Counted from the first letter of the stretch, positions 17,567 to 27,253 are shown. The stretch: DNA of 64,000 nt from Methylorubrum populi (GCF_002355515.1 NZ_AP014810.1:1-64000), one strand, 5' to 3'. The notes: generated by a model from the sequence alone, not told the origin. A program made the numbers and translations.

Positions 17567-17907
17567 TGCGCAAACCGCGTGACATCGACGCCGAGCTGAA
17601 AGCCCTCCAGGATCGTCAGAAGCAGCTCCGCGCCAAGCGAACCGTCCAGCTCGGTGAGATCGTCTCGGCCACCGGTGCTGACAGCCTGGATCCCGAGACG
17701 CTCGCCGGCGTGCTCCTCGACGCGATCGAGAAGGCTAAGGGCGACGCGAGCGCGAAGGAGGCGTGGCGGCGGAAGGGCGAGGGCTTCTTTCGCCGCGAGA
17801 AGCGCGCCCGCGGCTCCGGGGCGAATGGCGCCGGCGACGCTGCTCAAGGAAGCGCAGGCGACCTCGGCGGCGCTGCGCCGAGCGACGGCGAGCATCAGGC
17901 GAGCTGA
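17566..17907 (+). CDS. traC: TraC-like conjugal transfer protein
   Basis: 113 residues starting MRKPRDIDAELKALQDRQKQL, with a charged coiled-coil N-terminus and a basic tail. The size, the DIDAELKAL-type start and the position between oriT and traD match Ti-type TraC, an accessory factor of the oriT relaxosome. It overlaps the start of traD by about 80 bases in another frame. Confidence 0.7.
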   Translation: MRKPRDIDAELKALQDRQKQLRAKRTVQLGEIVSATGADSLDPETLAGVLLDAIEKAKGDASAKEAWRRKGEGFFRREKRARGSGANGAGDAAQGSAGDLGGAAPSDGEHQAS

Positions 17908-18208
17908 AGCCGCTCGCGCCCGGTCGGACACGAGAACCTGGGTCATGGAACGCCGCGCCCGCACCCGTCGCCTCATCGAGCTCGGCGGCCTCGTCGCCAG
18001 GAGCGGCCTCGAGGAGATCATCGGCACGGCCGAGCCCGACACGCGCGCCGTGATCCTGGGCGCGCTCATGCACCTTGCCGACGAGCTGCAGGAGCCCACG
18101 CCCGGACACCCCTCCCCGCTCGCCCGCATCACCACCTGGCGGGAGCGCGGCCGCGCGGCGCTGCGGGCCGAGGCGACCGGCGAGGCCGCCGCGGAGATCT
18201 CCGCGTGA
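17825..18208 (+). CDS. traD: TraD-like conjugal transfer protein
   Basis: 127 residues from ATG 17825. The central block MERRARTRRLIELGGLVARSGLEEII is the TraD signature of Ti-type transfer systems. A shorter form from ATG 17945 is possible, in which case the overlap with traC disappears. It ends four bases into the next gene. It is probably a small relaxosome or coupling accessory protein. Confidence 0.7.
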   Translation: MAPATLLKEAQATSAALRRATASIRRAEAARARSDTRTWVMERRARTRRLIELGGLVARSGLEEIIGTAEPDTRAVILGALMHLADELQEPTPGHPSPLARITTWRERGRAALRAEATGEAAAEISA

Positions 18209-18585
18209 TGGCGCGCCATGCTCGATCGGACGAGCGCCAAGCCGACCTCTTCGGCTGGACGCCTCCACCGCCGGCGCCGCGCGCCCCGCGGCGACCGGCG
18301 CAACCATCGCCAGACGTCACCTCACCTGCGGCCGCGTTGGACACGACGGCCGCCTTCGCCGCACGGGCCACCGCCTTCGACCTCGACGAGCTCGTGACGG
18401 CTCTTGATGACGAGGGCTTGGCCTACCTCGCCGTCGCGAGCGCCCGCCAACTCCGCCGCCGGCTCGGGCGCACGAACGTAGGCCGGTCGCGCTCGAAGGG
18501 TGGAGGAGGGCGCCGGGGCCCGCTCGACCGCGCCGGCGCCCAACTCGCAGCCGAGTGGGCGGCACCACCCGAGGAGGCCTGGTGA
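18205..18585 (+). CDS. hypothetical protein between traD and traG
   Basis: 126 residues overlapping the traD stop (GTGATGG). The N-terminal half is Pro/Ala-rich (PPPPAPRAPRRPAQPSP) and a helical middle part follows (AFDLDELVTALDDEGLAYLA). A basic Gly-rich tail ends the protein. Overlap and composition fit an operon member, but I recognise no family. Confidence 0.5.
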   Translation: MMARHARSDERQADLFGWTPPPPAPRAPRRPAQPSPDVTSPAAALDTTAAFAARATAFDLDELVTALDDEGLAYLAVASARQLRRRLGRTNVGRSRSKGGGGRRGPLDRAGAQLAAEWAAPPEEAW

Positions 18586-18622
18586 TGCCCATCCTCTCGC
18601 CGCACAACACAAGCGATCAAGC

Positions 18623-19408
18623 ATGATCCGTTACGTTCTTCCGTTCGTCCTCGCTGGCGCTCTCTCCTACTGGACGGTGGGCTGGGCGGTGCTCCACGGC
18701 CTGCACGACGTGCTCGGCTGGGAGCATCGCGCTGCCGACCGAGCGGCGCTCTTCGCATTCCTCGTTTGCTGGCCCGTGATCTACTTCGGCGCCGGCTGGC
18801 TCTACCGACGCCTCATGTCCTCCCCCGGCCAGGACGTGTTCGGCTCGGCCCGCTTCATGAGCGCACAGCGCGTGCGCGCCCTCCTCGCTGGCGAGAGCAG
18901 CACCGGCCTCGTCATTGGCCGCGAGGATAAGCAGCGCGGCCGGCTCCTGCGCTATGGGGGCGAGCAGCATCTGCTCACGCTGGCCCCAACCCGCTCCGGC
19001 AAGGGTGTCGGCGCCGTGATCCCGAACCTGCTCACCGCCGAGCGCTCCGTGCTGTGCATCGACCCCAAGGGCGAGAACGCCCGGGTCACGGCCCGCCGGC
19101 GTCGCCGCTTCGGCCCCGTCCACATCCTCGACCCATTCGGGATCTCAGGATCGATCTCGGCCGCCTACAACCCGCTCGACGCAATCGACCCCGCCTCGCC
19201 CGACGCGGCCGAGGACGCCACCACCCTCGCCGATGCCCTCGTCTCCGATCCGCCGGGCTCCTCCGAACCGCACTGGAACGAGGAGGCGAAGGCCCTCCTC
19301 ACCGGCCTCATCCTGCACGTCGCAGCCAGCGAGGAGCCGTATCGGCGGACGCTGGGCACCGTGCGCGAGCTCGTCACCCTGGCCCCTGTCGCCTTCTCAG
19401 CTCTCCTC
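18623..19408 (+). pseudogene. traG: traG coupling protein, N-terminal part interrupted by Tn3-family transposon
   Basis: 262 codons from ATG 18623. Two N-terminal membrane segments (YVLPFVLAGALSYWTVGW and AALFAFLVCWPVIYFGAGW) are followed by the VirD4/TraG ATPase domain with Walker A APTRSGKGVG and LCIDPKGEN. Sequence after 19408 belongs to the transposon. The C-terminal part is at 23212-24078. Joined with one copy of the TCCTC duplication they give 1653 nt (550 aa) without a break. TraG couples the relaxosome to the secretion channel, so this insertion should abolish transfer unless a related protein is supplied. Confidence 0.92.
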
Positions 19409-19441
19409 GGGGACCGGTGAGAGGATGGTCGAAAACGTACG

Positions 19442-22429
19442 CTAAGCGTCGCGGCCTTGCTGGTGGAGGCGGAGCGGCCTGAGCCGTTCGCGGGGCTTGT
19501 CGATTTCGGCCCAGAGGTAGTCGCCGGTGAGGCCGACATGCTCCCAGCCCAGCGGGGCGACGTGGGCGAGCCGTTCGTCGGGCACCGCGACGCCGCTGCC
19601 GCGCAGATGGCGGACGGCGCGATCGAGATAGACGGTGTTCCACAGCGTGACGGCCGCGGTCACGAGGGTCAGGCCGGAGGCACGATGGCGCTGGTTCTCG
19701 AAGGTGCGGTCGCGCAGCTCGCCGAGGCGGTTGAAGAAGATGGCGCGGGCGAGCGCGTTGCGGGCCTCGCCCTTGTTGAGGATGCTGCCGGTCCGGCGCC
19801 GCTGGCCGGGATCGTCGAACCAGTCGAGCATGAACAGGGTGCGCTCGACCCGCCCGACCTCGCGCAGCGCACGCGCCACGGGGTTCTGGCGCGGATAGCC
19901 CGCGAGCTTGCGCAGCATGACCGAGGCGCTGACGGTGCCGGCCCGGATCGAGGCGGCGAGCCGGAGCGTCTCGTCCCAGTCCGCCTCGATGGCGCGGACG
20001 TTGACCGGCCCGGCGACGAGCGGGCGCAGCGTCGGCCACGGGTCGAGCGGCGACAGGCCGTACAGCCGGCGTTCGTTGATATCGCGGATGCGCGGCGCGA
20101 AGCGGAAGCCGAGCAGGTGGCACAGGCCGAAGACATGATCGACCGCGCCCGCGGTGTCGGTCGCATGCTCGCGGATGACCAGGTCGCTCTCATGATCGAG
20201 CAGGCCGTCGAGGACATGGGCGGCCTCGCCGGCATTGGCGGCGATGACCTTGGTGTGGAACGGCGTGAAGCGGTCGGTGACGTGCGTGTAGAACAGCACA
20301 CCGGGTTCGGTGCCGTAGCGGGCGTTGCGATCGGCGCGCGCCTCGCCCTGACCGCCGGCGCGGAAGAACTGCCCGTCCGACGACGACGTGTCGCCCGGGC
20401 CCCAGACCGCGGCGAGCGGATGCACGGTGTGGCAATCGACGATCGCCGCCAGCGCCGACAGGTAGGTCTCGTCGCGCACATGCCATTCCGCTGTCCAGCG
20501 CAGGCGCGGCAGCGTCAGCCCGCGCGAGCTTTCCGCCATGCGCCCGAGGCCCAGGTTGGTCGCGTCGGCGAGGATCGCGCCCATCAGCGCGGCCGGGTCG
20601 GAAGCGGGTACGCCGCTGCGGGCATGGACGAAGCGGTCGGCGAACCCCGACCAGGCGGCGACCTCCACCAGCAGGTCGGTGATGCGGACACGCGGCAGCA
20701 TCGCGTAGAGCTGGCTCTTCAACGCCTCGGCCTCGTCGGCCGGGGAGCGCCGGATGGGTGAGATCAGTAGCTGCCCGCGCTCGATCGTCACGTCGACCAG
20801 CCCACCGGCCGCGGCGGCGCGCTCCACCTCGGTCATACGCCGGGCCAGGAGCGTGCGGCGCTCCTCATGCCATTGGGCAAACCCAGGCGACACGGCGAGG
20901 CGCAGGTTGCCATCGGCGCGCATCGTCTCGAACGCGGGCACGGGCAGCAGATAATCGTCGAGCGTGCGATAGGCGCGGCTGCCGTCCACCCAGATGCTGC
21001 CCGAGGCCAGCCGCTCGCGCAGGTGGACGATCACCGCGATCTCGTAGGCGCGCCGGTCGATCGTCCCTTCGACCGGCTGCACGACCTTGCGCCAGCGCGG
21101 CCTGATGAAGCTGGTCGGCACCCGCTTCGGCAGGACCGATCGACCGTCGCGGTACATCGTCCGCAGCGCCTCGATCGCACCGAGAAGCGGATCGCCCGAC
21201 CGCGCCGTGCGGAAGGTGAAGGCGGCGAGGAAGGTCGGGGCGAACCGCCGCACGGCGGGATAGCGTTCGACCACATCCTCCAGGCCGTCATCGACCGAGC
21301 GCGTCAGATCCTCGGCAAAGCGGATGCTGCGTTCCAGCTGATCCCACCCCACTCGGTCGTCGATCGCGCGGAAGGGGTCGCGCCCGCTCGCGCGGGCCTC
21401 GACCAGCAGGCGGCCGAGCCGGGCATGGAGGCGGGCCGTGTCCTTCAGCATCCGCGCTTGCCCGAGCAGCCGGTCGGAGCGGGTGCGGTCGGCACGGCGG
21501 AACAGCGCGCCCACCATCTTCTCGACCATGACCAGGGCGGCGTCGGTCAGCGCCGCCTCCATCTCGATCATGGAGGCGACGAGCATGGCGAGCCGACGAG
21601 GACGTTCGAGGCGGCGCAGGTGCTGGGCGGTGACGAGGCCGGCGGTGCGCGCGATGACGGCGTAGCGGGCGGCATGGATGCGGCGTGCCCCGTCCGCCGC
21701 GATCCCGATGGCGCGCACCGCGTCGAGCCGTTCGACGATCCCCTTCAGGTTGGCAGCCGACGGCGCCTCCGGCCACTCCCGTATCCAGCCGAGCCGGGTG
21801 CGGCCGTCGTCGTCCGAGGCGATCAGGCGATCGAGCGCCGCTTGCTGCTCGGCCGGGCAGTCTCGGATCAGCCCGGCATGGGCGGCCTTGCGCGCCCGGG
21901 TCCGTACGATGAGCGCCAGCCGTTCCAGCGTCGATGCGGCCGGCAGCACGATCCGGCCCAGCCGCAGCCGATCGACCATGCCGGCGACGATCGTCTCGCC
22001 CCGGTCGGTCGAGGCGGCGATCTCCGACCCCACCGCCAGCATCGATCGCACGTCCGCCCGCTCGAAGGCGCGCAGGCCGAGCCAGGCTTCGATCTCGGCG
22101 CGATGCTCGCGCAGCGTCGTCGGGCGGGCGGCATAGCTGGCGAAGTCGGTGGCATCGCATCCGATCTGACCGGCGAGCAACTCCAGCATCGCGTCGGGCA
22201 CCGCCTCACCCGCCACCAGTGCGCGTCCGGGATGACGGAGGTAGCAGAGCTGCACCGCATGGCCGATCCGGTTCGGACCTCGCCGACGCCGTGCCACCTG
22301 CACGAGGTCGGCGGGACCGAGGGTGTAGAGTCGTTCGATCGTCGCGTGATCGGCAGGCGGGTCGAAGATCGCGGCGCGCTGCGCCGGTGACAAGATAGTC
22401 TTGGCCGGCATCCGCTTCCCATCCGTCAC
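19442..22429 (-). CDS. tnpA: Tn3-family transposase (element in traG)
   Basis: 995 residues. The N-terminus ILSPAQRAAIFDPPADHATIE and the C-terminal DDE region (SSDGQFFRAGGQGEARADRN, then RTLFMLDWFDDPGQRRR and LNKGEARNALARAIFF) are those of Tn3-family TnpA. It is only moderately similar to the other TnpA in this window (7943-10921), so the two transposons are distinct. The stop codon lies inside the left inverted repeat. It is divergent from tnpR. Confidence 0.93.
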   Translation of the reverse strand: MTDGKRMPAKTILSPAQRAAIFDPPADHATIERLYTLGPADLVQVARRRRGPNRIGHAVQLCYLRHPGRALVAGEAVPDAMLELLAGQIGCDATDFASYAARPTTLREHRAEIEAWLGLRAFERADVRSMLAVGSEIAASTDRGETIVAGMVDRLRLGRIVLPAASTLERLALIVRTRARKAAHAGLIRDCPAEQQAALDRLIASDDDGRTRLGWIREWPEAPSAANLKGIVERLDAVRAIGIAADGARRIHAARYAVIARTAGLVTAQHLRRLERPRRLAMLVASMIEMEAALTDAALVMVEKMVGALFRRADRTRSDRLLGQARMLKDTARLHARLGRLLVEARASGRDPFRAIDDRVGWDQLERSIRFAEDLTRSVDDGLEDVVERYPAVRRFAPTFLAAFTFRTARSGDPLLGAIEALRTMYRDGRSVLPKRVPTSFIRPRWRKVVQPVEGTIDRRAYEIAVIVHLRERLASGSIWVDGSRAYRTLDDYLLPVPAFETMRADGNLRLAVSPGFAQWHEERRTLLARRMTEVERAAAAGGLVDVTIERGQLLISPIRRSPADEAEALKSQLYAMLPRVRITDLLVEVAAWSGFADRFVHARSGVPASDPAALMGAILADATNLGLGRMAESSRGLTLPRLRWTAEWHVRDETYLSALAAIVDCHTVHPLAAVWGPGDTSSSDGQFFRAGGQGEARADRNARYGTEPGVLFYTHVTDRFTPFHTKVIAANAGEAAHVLDGLLDHESDLVIREHATDTAGAVDHVFGLCHLLGFRFAPRIRDINERRLYGLSPLDPWPTLRPLVAGPVNVRAIEADWDETLRLAASIRAGTVSASVMLRKLAGYPRQNPVARALREVGRVERTLFMLDWFDDPGQRRRTGSILNKGEARNALARAIFFNRLGELRDRTFENQRHRASGLTLVTAAVTLWNTVYLDRAVRHLRGSGVAVPDERLAHVAPLGWEHVGLTGDYLWAEIDKPRERLRPLRLHQQGRDA

Positions 22430-22540
22430 GAAACAGGAATGCGGGCCTGTTCACGGAGCGTAGACCACAAGACGGGTTGTGTGACATCATGCTGACCGAT
22501 CGGCGGGCAATGCCGCTCCGTCACGCAGACGGACGTATGA

Positions 22541-23173
22541 ATGACGACCGTGATCGGCTACGCCCGGGTGTCCAAGGCCGACGGCAGCCAAGTGCACGAC
22601 CTGCAGCGCGACGCGCTCGTCGCGGCCGGCGTCGATCCCGGGCACATCTACGAGGATGCCGCCTCCGGTCGGCGCGACGATCGTCCCGGGCTCGAGGCCT
22701 GCCTCAAGGCGCTACGGATCGGCGACACGCTGGCGGTGTGGAAGCTCGACCGGCTCGGCCGCGACCTGCGCCACCTCGTCAACCTGGTCGGGGATCTCAC
22801 GAAGCGCAACGTCGGGCTGAAGGTGCTGTCGGGCGAAGGCGCCTCGATCGATACCACCACGGCCAACGGCCGGCTGGTGTTCGCCATCTTCGCCGGCTTG
22901 GCCGAGTTCGAGCGCGAGTTGATCTCCGAGCGCACGAAGGCCGGGCTGGCCGCGGCTCGCGCCCGGGGCCGCAGGGGCGGTCGCCCCTTCAAGATGACGC
23001 CCGCCAAGCTGCGCCTGGCTCAGGCCGCGATGGGAAACCCCGAAACCTGCGTCGCCGACCTCTGCGTGGAACTCGGCATCACCCGGCAGACCCTCTACCG
23101 GCACGTCACGCCCAAGGGGGCGATCAGGCCAGACGGAGAAAAGCTCCTCGCCCGCACCGGTCGGCGGGCTTAG
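22541..23173 (+). CDS. tnpR: Tn3-family resolvase (element in traG)
   Basis: 210 residues with a serine recombinase catalytic domain (VIGYARVSKADGSQ, WKLDRLGRDLRHLV, IFAGLAEFERELISERTKAG) and a C-terminal HTH (CVADLCVELGITRQTLYRH). The 111-base gap to the divergent tnpA should hold the res site. The end of the gene overlaps the right inverted repeat by a few bases. Confidence 0.92.
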   Translation: MTTVIGYARVSKADGSQVHDLQRDALVAAGVDPGHIYEDAASGRRDDRPGLEACLKALRIGDTLAVWKLDRLGRDLRHLVNLVGDLTKRNVGLKVLSGEGASIDTTTANGRLVFAIFAGLAEFERELISERTKAGLAAARARGRRGGRPFKMTPAKLRLAQAAMGNPETCVADLCVELGITRQTLYRHVTPKGAIRPDGEKLLARTGRRA

Positions 23174-23206
23174 CGTACGTTTTCGACCATCCTCTCACCG
23201 GGCCCC

Positions 23207-24078
23207 TCCTCGAGTGCATGCAGGCGAGCCCGGCCGCGGGCGGCCTGGTGGCGCGGGCCGCCAACCGCCACCTCTCGAAGTCCGACCGCGAGGCCTCGGG
23301 CGTGCTCTCGGCCGCCCAGCGCCACACCCACTTCCTCGACAGCCCACGTATGGGCGCCGTCATGGCCCGCTCGGACTTCGGCTTCGCCGACCTGAAACAG
23401 GGCACCTGCACCGTGTTCCTGGTGCTGCCACCCGATCGCCTCGACGCCTATGGCCGCTGGCTGCGCCTCATGGTGGCCCAGGCCATCACCGCCCTGGCGC
23501 GCTCGCCCCACAAGCCCCCCTCCCCTGTCCTGTTCCTGCTCGACGAGTTCGCGGCGCTCGGTCGCCTCGAGCCGGTGGAGCGGGCGATGGGGCTGATGGC
23601 CGGCTACGGCCTCCAGCTCTGGCCCATCCTCCAGGACCTGCACCAGCTCCGGAGCACCTACGGGCAGAGGGCTGGCACCTTCCTGGCCAATGCGGGCGTC
23701 ACGCAGGTGTTCAACGTCAACGACGTCGACACGGCGGCCTGGGTCTCGCGGGCGCTGGGCGATACGACGCTCCTCTACGAGACGAGCTCGATGGGCAGCT
23801 CGTCCAAGAGCGGGGACTGGTCGGGCGAGGGCACCACGACGAGCGAGGGGGTGAGCACGCACTTAGGCCGGCGCGCTCTCCTCACCCCTGACGAGGTGCG
23901 CCGGCTGCGGCCCGAAGCGTCCCTGCTGTTCCTGTCGGGCGAGGCCCCGATCCTCGCGCGCAAGGTGGTCTACCACGCCGATCCGGAGTTCCGCGGCCTG
24001 TTCGATCCCCCGAACGCGTCCGCTCCGCCGCCGGGCCAGCCTGCCCCGACGGCGCCGATCCGCGCGGCCGCGGAATAA
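23207..24078 (+). pseudogene. traG: traG coupling protein, C-terminal part
   Basis: From 23212 the frame continues traG: CMQASPAAGGLVARAANRH, then the ATPase Walker B region LFLLDEFAALGRLEPVERA and the LWPILQDLHQLRSTYG motif, ending APIRAAAE. The first five bases are the duplicated target TCCTC. On its own the piece lacks the Walker A site and both membrane anchors. Confidence 0.92.
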
Positions 24079-24530
24079 ACCTCGACGATTCCGCCCTCGC
24101 AGAGGCTCCAGAACGGCCGTTTCACTCCGACCCTGCCGAGCCACGTCCAATCCCCTCCTCGCCCCTCCAGGGCCGCCGCAAGGCGGCCCTACCCCGGTTC
24201 TGCAAGCCTCGGCCCTCGTCCAGCTCGCGACCACGGAACTGCCTTGGCTTCTCGGAAGCCAACAGGACGGTTCCGCTTGGCTCACGATTCTCAAGAGGCC
24301 ACTCAAATCACGAATCTGTCGGCCGACTAGGCCGACGCCGATTCTGGGGATGCCGGGTGGGAGGGCGCGTAGCGCCCGGGGCGGAGCCGCGTGAGCGGCG
24401 GAGTGAGCCGGCGGGGGCGGAGCCCCCAAGAGGCGGTGGTTAGAAGGTTATTTGAGACTCGTTAGAAGGTTAGCCTGTGGACAAGGCATGCGAGATTGTT
24501 TGTAGATCAACGGCTTAGAGAGAATCCGGC
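24079..24530. other. gene-less region between traG and the iterons
   Basis: No supported gene. It holds two copies of GTTAGAAGGTTA (24439-24450 and 24461-24472) and, at 24476-24484, TGTGGACAA, one base from a DnaA box on the opposite strand. These lie just before the iterons and probably belong to the replication origin. The earlier 300 bases are GC-rich without a clear signal. Confidence 0.5.
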
Positions 24531-24681
24531 GTTCCCGAAGTCCCGCCAGACCGTTCCCGAAGTCCCGATGTGTTTGTTCCTGATGTCCCGCCAGACCGTT
24601 CCTGATCTCCCGAGCGACAAGGTCGTGCCCTGAATGCCGCAGCGTTCCTGATGTCCCGACAACCGCGTTCCCGAAATCCCG
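24531..24681. repeat. iteron array, probable plasmid replication origin (oriV)
   Basis: Six copies of a 15-base repeat with consensus GTTCCYGAWSTCCCG start at 24531, 24553, 24576, 24598, 24644 and 24667. The spacing is 22-23 bases, about two helical turns, with a degenerate unit near 24621. A further copy in the opposite orientation lies at 24770-24784, just beyond the repA stop. Regularly phased direct repeats beside a repA gene are the standard layout of an iteron-controlled origin. Confidence 0.85.
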
Positions 24682-24789
24682 AAGCCGCAGCAAAGACTTG
24701 CGCGCGAAGTGATTCACGGCGATTTGTCAAGCTTGTTTTTGAGCCGTTTCGGCATCCTGGCCCGACTGTCGGGACTTCAGGAACGGGCC

Positions 24790-25932
24790 TCAGCGCGAGA
24801 GCTGGTGGCGGTTTCGCGCGTCGTGGCGCTTCACGAAGCCGTAGAACGCAGCCTGGTAGTCCTGGGGCTGCCGGTTCTCAGCGCCGTCGATCCAGATGTC
24901 GAACTCGGCCTTGAGAGCATGGACGTCCCAGCCGGGGAAGTCGCGCCGCACGGCGTTGATCGTCTCATCCGTCAGGAACCGGAACATGGGCTCGAACCGG
25001 CCCTGTTCGGGCGGCGCCGACCGTGAGGCCTTCGCGCCGCGCCGCGGACGCGCCTCAGGTGCGGCCGTGCCAGTCCCCTCCCCTTCCTCAGCGCTGCTGG
25101 TGCGGCGCATGCGCAGCATGGGCTCGTCGGCGCCGTCGGGGAGTTCCAGCGCGAGCTGGAAACCCGGCAGCTCGTTGCGGCGAACGATGCCTTGGATCTC
25201 GAACTTGAACCGCCGATACGTCCCCTCGGCGCCGGACTTCTCGAAGAGCGTCGGCAGCGTGATCGCGAACCCGGCCGCGCCGGCCCCGCCGGCGTGCTTG
25301 CGGGCCACGCGGTACAGCCAGCGCTCTCGTCCTCCGGTCAGAGAGAAATAGGCCGGGTCGATCGCCAGCACGCCACCGTCCATGACGACGCCTTCGTAGA
25401 ACCAATCGGAGAGCGTGATGCTCATGCCGCGGCTCTGGTCGGTGGTCTCGTCGACGAGGTCGGACCACGACTCGATCCAGCCGAACTGGCGCTGCTTGCG
25501 GCGGGTTTTCTCGGCCCGAATGTTCGTGACGATCGAGGTGGATTGGAGACGCGCGAGCGCGTTGCGCAGCAGCGCATATTCCCGGCCGCCCGTGTCGCGA
25601 CAGATCGTAGTGAGGAGGTCGTAGGGCTGGAAGTGCAGGGTGCGGGGCAGATCGTTCGCCCCTCGCCGCTTGAGGTCCGTGAGGGCAGAGGCCGCCCAGA
25701 TCAGGATGTCGGCGTCCCAGATGGTCGCCATGCCGAACTCGGGGTTCGGATAGACGTTCACGAACACGCTGCCGTCAGGGCTGCGGTACTCGATCGGCTT
25801 CAGGCGCTTGTTCTTCGACAGGCTGAAGAACGGCCGTTCCATGGTCTCGCGCTGGTCGCGCAGCGAGAGCCCGGCCGCAACGAAGGGCACGAAGAGGTCG
25901 GACTGCCGATCGATGTACTGCCGCTGGCTCAC
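24790..25932 (-). CDS. repA: plasmid replication initiator RepA
   Basis: 380 residues of the alphaproteobacterial RepA (RPA, PF10134-type) family. Visible motifs are LRDQRETMERPFFSLSK, RLKPIEYRSPDG and PEFGMATIWDADILIWAAS. The protein should bind the iterons at 24531-24784 and open the origin. The start used is GTG at 25932, and a GTGTATGCAC palindrome lies directly upstream (25933-25942), where it could act as an autoregulatory operator. The linker around residues 285-315 is Ala/Arg-rich. The gene looks intact, so the integrated segment still carries its own replicon. Confidence 0.92.
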   Translation of the reverse strand: MSQRQYIDRQSDLFVPFVAAGLSLRDQRETMERPFFSLSKNKRLKPIEYRSPDGSVFVNVYPNPEFGMATIWDADILIWAASALTDLKRRGANDLPRTLHFQPYDLLTTICRDTGGREYALLRNALARLQSTSIVTNIRAEKTRRKQRQFGWIESWSDLVDETTDQSRGMSITLSDWFYEGVVMDGGVLAIDPAYFSLTGGRERWLYRVARKHAGGAGAAGFAITLPTLFEKSGAEGTYRRFKFEIQGIVRRNELPGFQLALELPDGADEPMLRMRRTSSAEEGEGTGTAAPEARPRRGAKASRSAPPEQGRFEPMFRFLTDETINAVRRDFPGWDVHALKAEFDIWIDGAENRQPQDYQAAFYGFVKRHDARNRHQLSR

Positions 25933-25991
25933 GTGTATGCACTCACACCATTATAAGCGTAGCATTGTCTAAGCTCACACACGTTAGCGTG

Positions 25992-26363
25992 TCAGGGCTT
26001 CAGGAGGTCGGCGATGCGCGCCCTGCCCTTCTTGGCGAAGAGCAGGTCCAAGGCCTCTTCGAGGAGCGCCTGGACGGTGGTGTCGTCCTCCACCGCGATC
26101 AGCTTGAGCTGCTTGGCCACCTTCGGAGCGAAGTGGCCCGCGACGAGGCGCTTGTCCTCGCGCGACGGCCGATGGAAGCGCGGCGTGGCCTCAGCAACAA
26201 CGGCATCATCGCCGGCAGCAGCCGGGGCGCTCCGTCGGGGTGAGACGCGGGCGGCTGCCTGTCGAGCGGGTTTCGGAGAGGGCGGGGCAGAAGATTTCGG
26301 GGCCGGCGCGGCGTCAGCTCCGGACGAGGCTTTATCGAGCACCGCTTGCAAGGCGTTTTTCAT
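25992..26363 (-). CDS. small RHH-type partition partner of ParA
   Basis: 123 residues. The Pro/Ala/Ser-rich N-terminal half looks disordered. The C-terminal part (VAKQLKLIAVEDDTTVQALLEEALDLLF) fits a ribbon-helix-helix DNA-binding fold. It overlaps the 3' end of parA by 32 bases on the same strand, the arrangement of type Ib partition operons in which a small RHH protein binds the centromere. A GTGCATGCAC palindrome lies 32 bases upstream of its start, inside parA. Confidence 0.75.
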   Translation of the reverse strand: MKNALQAVLDKASSGADAAPAPKSSAPPSPKPARQAAARVSPRRSAPAAAGDDAVVAEATPRFHRPSREDKRLVAGHFAPKVAKQLKLIAVEDDTTVQALLEEALDLLFAKKGRARIADLLKP

Positions 26364-27003
26364 GGGCTACTCCCATACCATCCACTTTGTATAGGTGCAT
26401 GCACACATAGGCGTAAAGCTCTGCAATCTCCTGGGCGGCCTTGCCGTCTGGGTCGATCTCCTGGGCCGCGAGGCCAGTCTGCTGGGCGCGCGAGTAGGCG
26501 ATGCGGTTGCCGATCCGCACGGGGCTGATCTCGGCTCCGAGCTGCCGGATGACGGCCATCGTGTCGTCCAGCTCGCGCCCCTGCGGCGGGCAAAAGGTGA
26601 GCACCGCCGAGAACGGCTTGCCGTAGTGCTTCACCAGGTCGAGGGTCCGCGTCATGGCCATGACGTCAAGGACCGCCGGACGGGAAGGCACGAGCACGAA
26701 GTCGGCCTGCTGGGCCGCCTCGAAGGCGATGTCCTTGGCGAAGGGCGGCGTATCGATGATGGCAAGGTCGCACCCGGCCTCGCGCACCGCGCCGAGCACG
26801 TGGCCGAGGCGAGCGGCCGGGATCGCCGTGATGGCGAGCGTCGTGTCCTTGCGGGTGTCCATCCAGAACGAGGCGCTGGCCTGGGGGTCGAGGTCGAAGA
26901 GCACGGTCTTCTTCCCGGCGCGGCTCGCCTCGACGGCGAGAGCCGTGGCGAGGGTGGTTTTCCCGACGCCGCCCTTCTGCGAGATGATGGAGAGCACCTT
27001 CAT
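26332..27003 (-). CDS. parA: ParA-family partition ATPase
   Basis: 223 residues with the deviant Walker A motif KGGVGKTT at residues 10-17, the switch LFDLDPQASAS and Walker B LAIIDTPP. It lacks an N-terminal DNA-binding domain, so it is a small type Ib ParA. It should segregate the plasmid with the overlapping RHH protein. A GTGTATACAC palindrome stands 22 bases upstream of the start (27025-27034), a likely operator or centromere component. Confidence 0.92.
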   Translation of the reverse strand: MKVLSIISQKGGVGKTTLATALAVEASRAGKKTVLFDLDPQASASFWMDTRKDTTLAITAIPAARLGHVLGAVREAGCDLAIIDTPPFAKDIAFEAAQQADFVLVPSRPAVLDVMAMTRTLDLVKHYGKPFSAVLTFCPPQGRELDDTMAVIRQLGAEISPVRIGNRIAYSRAQQTGLAAQEIDPDGKAAQEIAELYAYVCMHLYKVDGMGVAHEKRLASGAR

Positions 27004-27253
27004 GCAACACCTATCCAGCTATGCGTGTATACACCCTAACCTGCATGCGTGTTGGGGTGAAGAGGTGTTGTAAGGTGGGACGCTATACACTTCGTTAACG
27101 CTGATGGACGGCGCTGCGCGCCGGACGGTTGACGCACAGCCGTCCCCCGGCCCTACGGCCCTTCACGATGAGAGCGGGCCGGGGAACGGCTGCTGCGCGC
27201 GCCAGCCGGCGCGCTCCGCCCCGCAGGGGTGGACAACCGCCGTTGCAAACGGC

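Larger units (their letters stand above)
19409..23206 (-). mobile_element. Tn3-family transposon inserted in traG
   Basis: The 3798-bp element has 38-bp inverted repeats at 19409-19446 and 23169-23206. They begin GGGGACCGGT and GGGGCCCGGT and end ACGCTAAG, with a single mismatch seen. The direct repeat TCCTC flanks it at 19404-19408 and 23207-23211. It contains only divergent tnpA and tnpR, with no cargo. All parts look intact, so it is probably recent and mobile. Confidence 0.95.

Noticed and set aside
20867..22390. 507-codon + strand frame opposite the second tnpA
   Set aside because: Antisense shadow; the transposase frame matches the Tn3 family throughout.
24531..24681. Regularly spaced short repeats considered as a CRISPR array
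   Set aside because: Repeats are only 15 bases with 7-8 base gaps, vary in sequence and lie beside repA; no cas genes. They are iterons.
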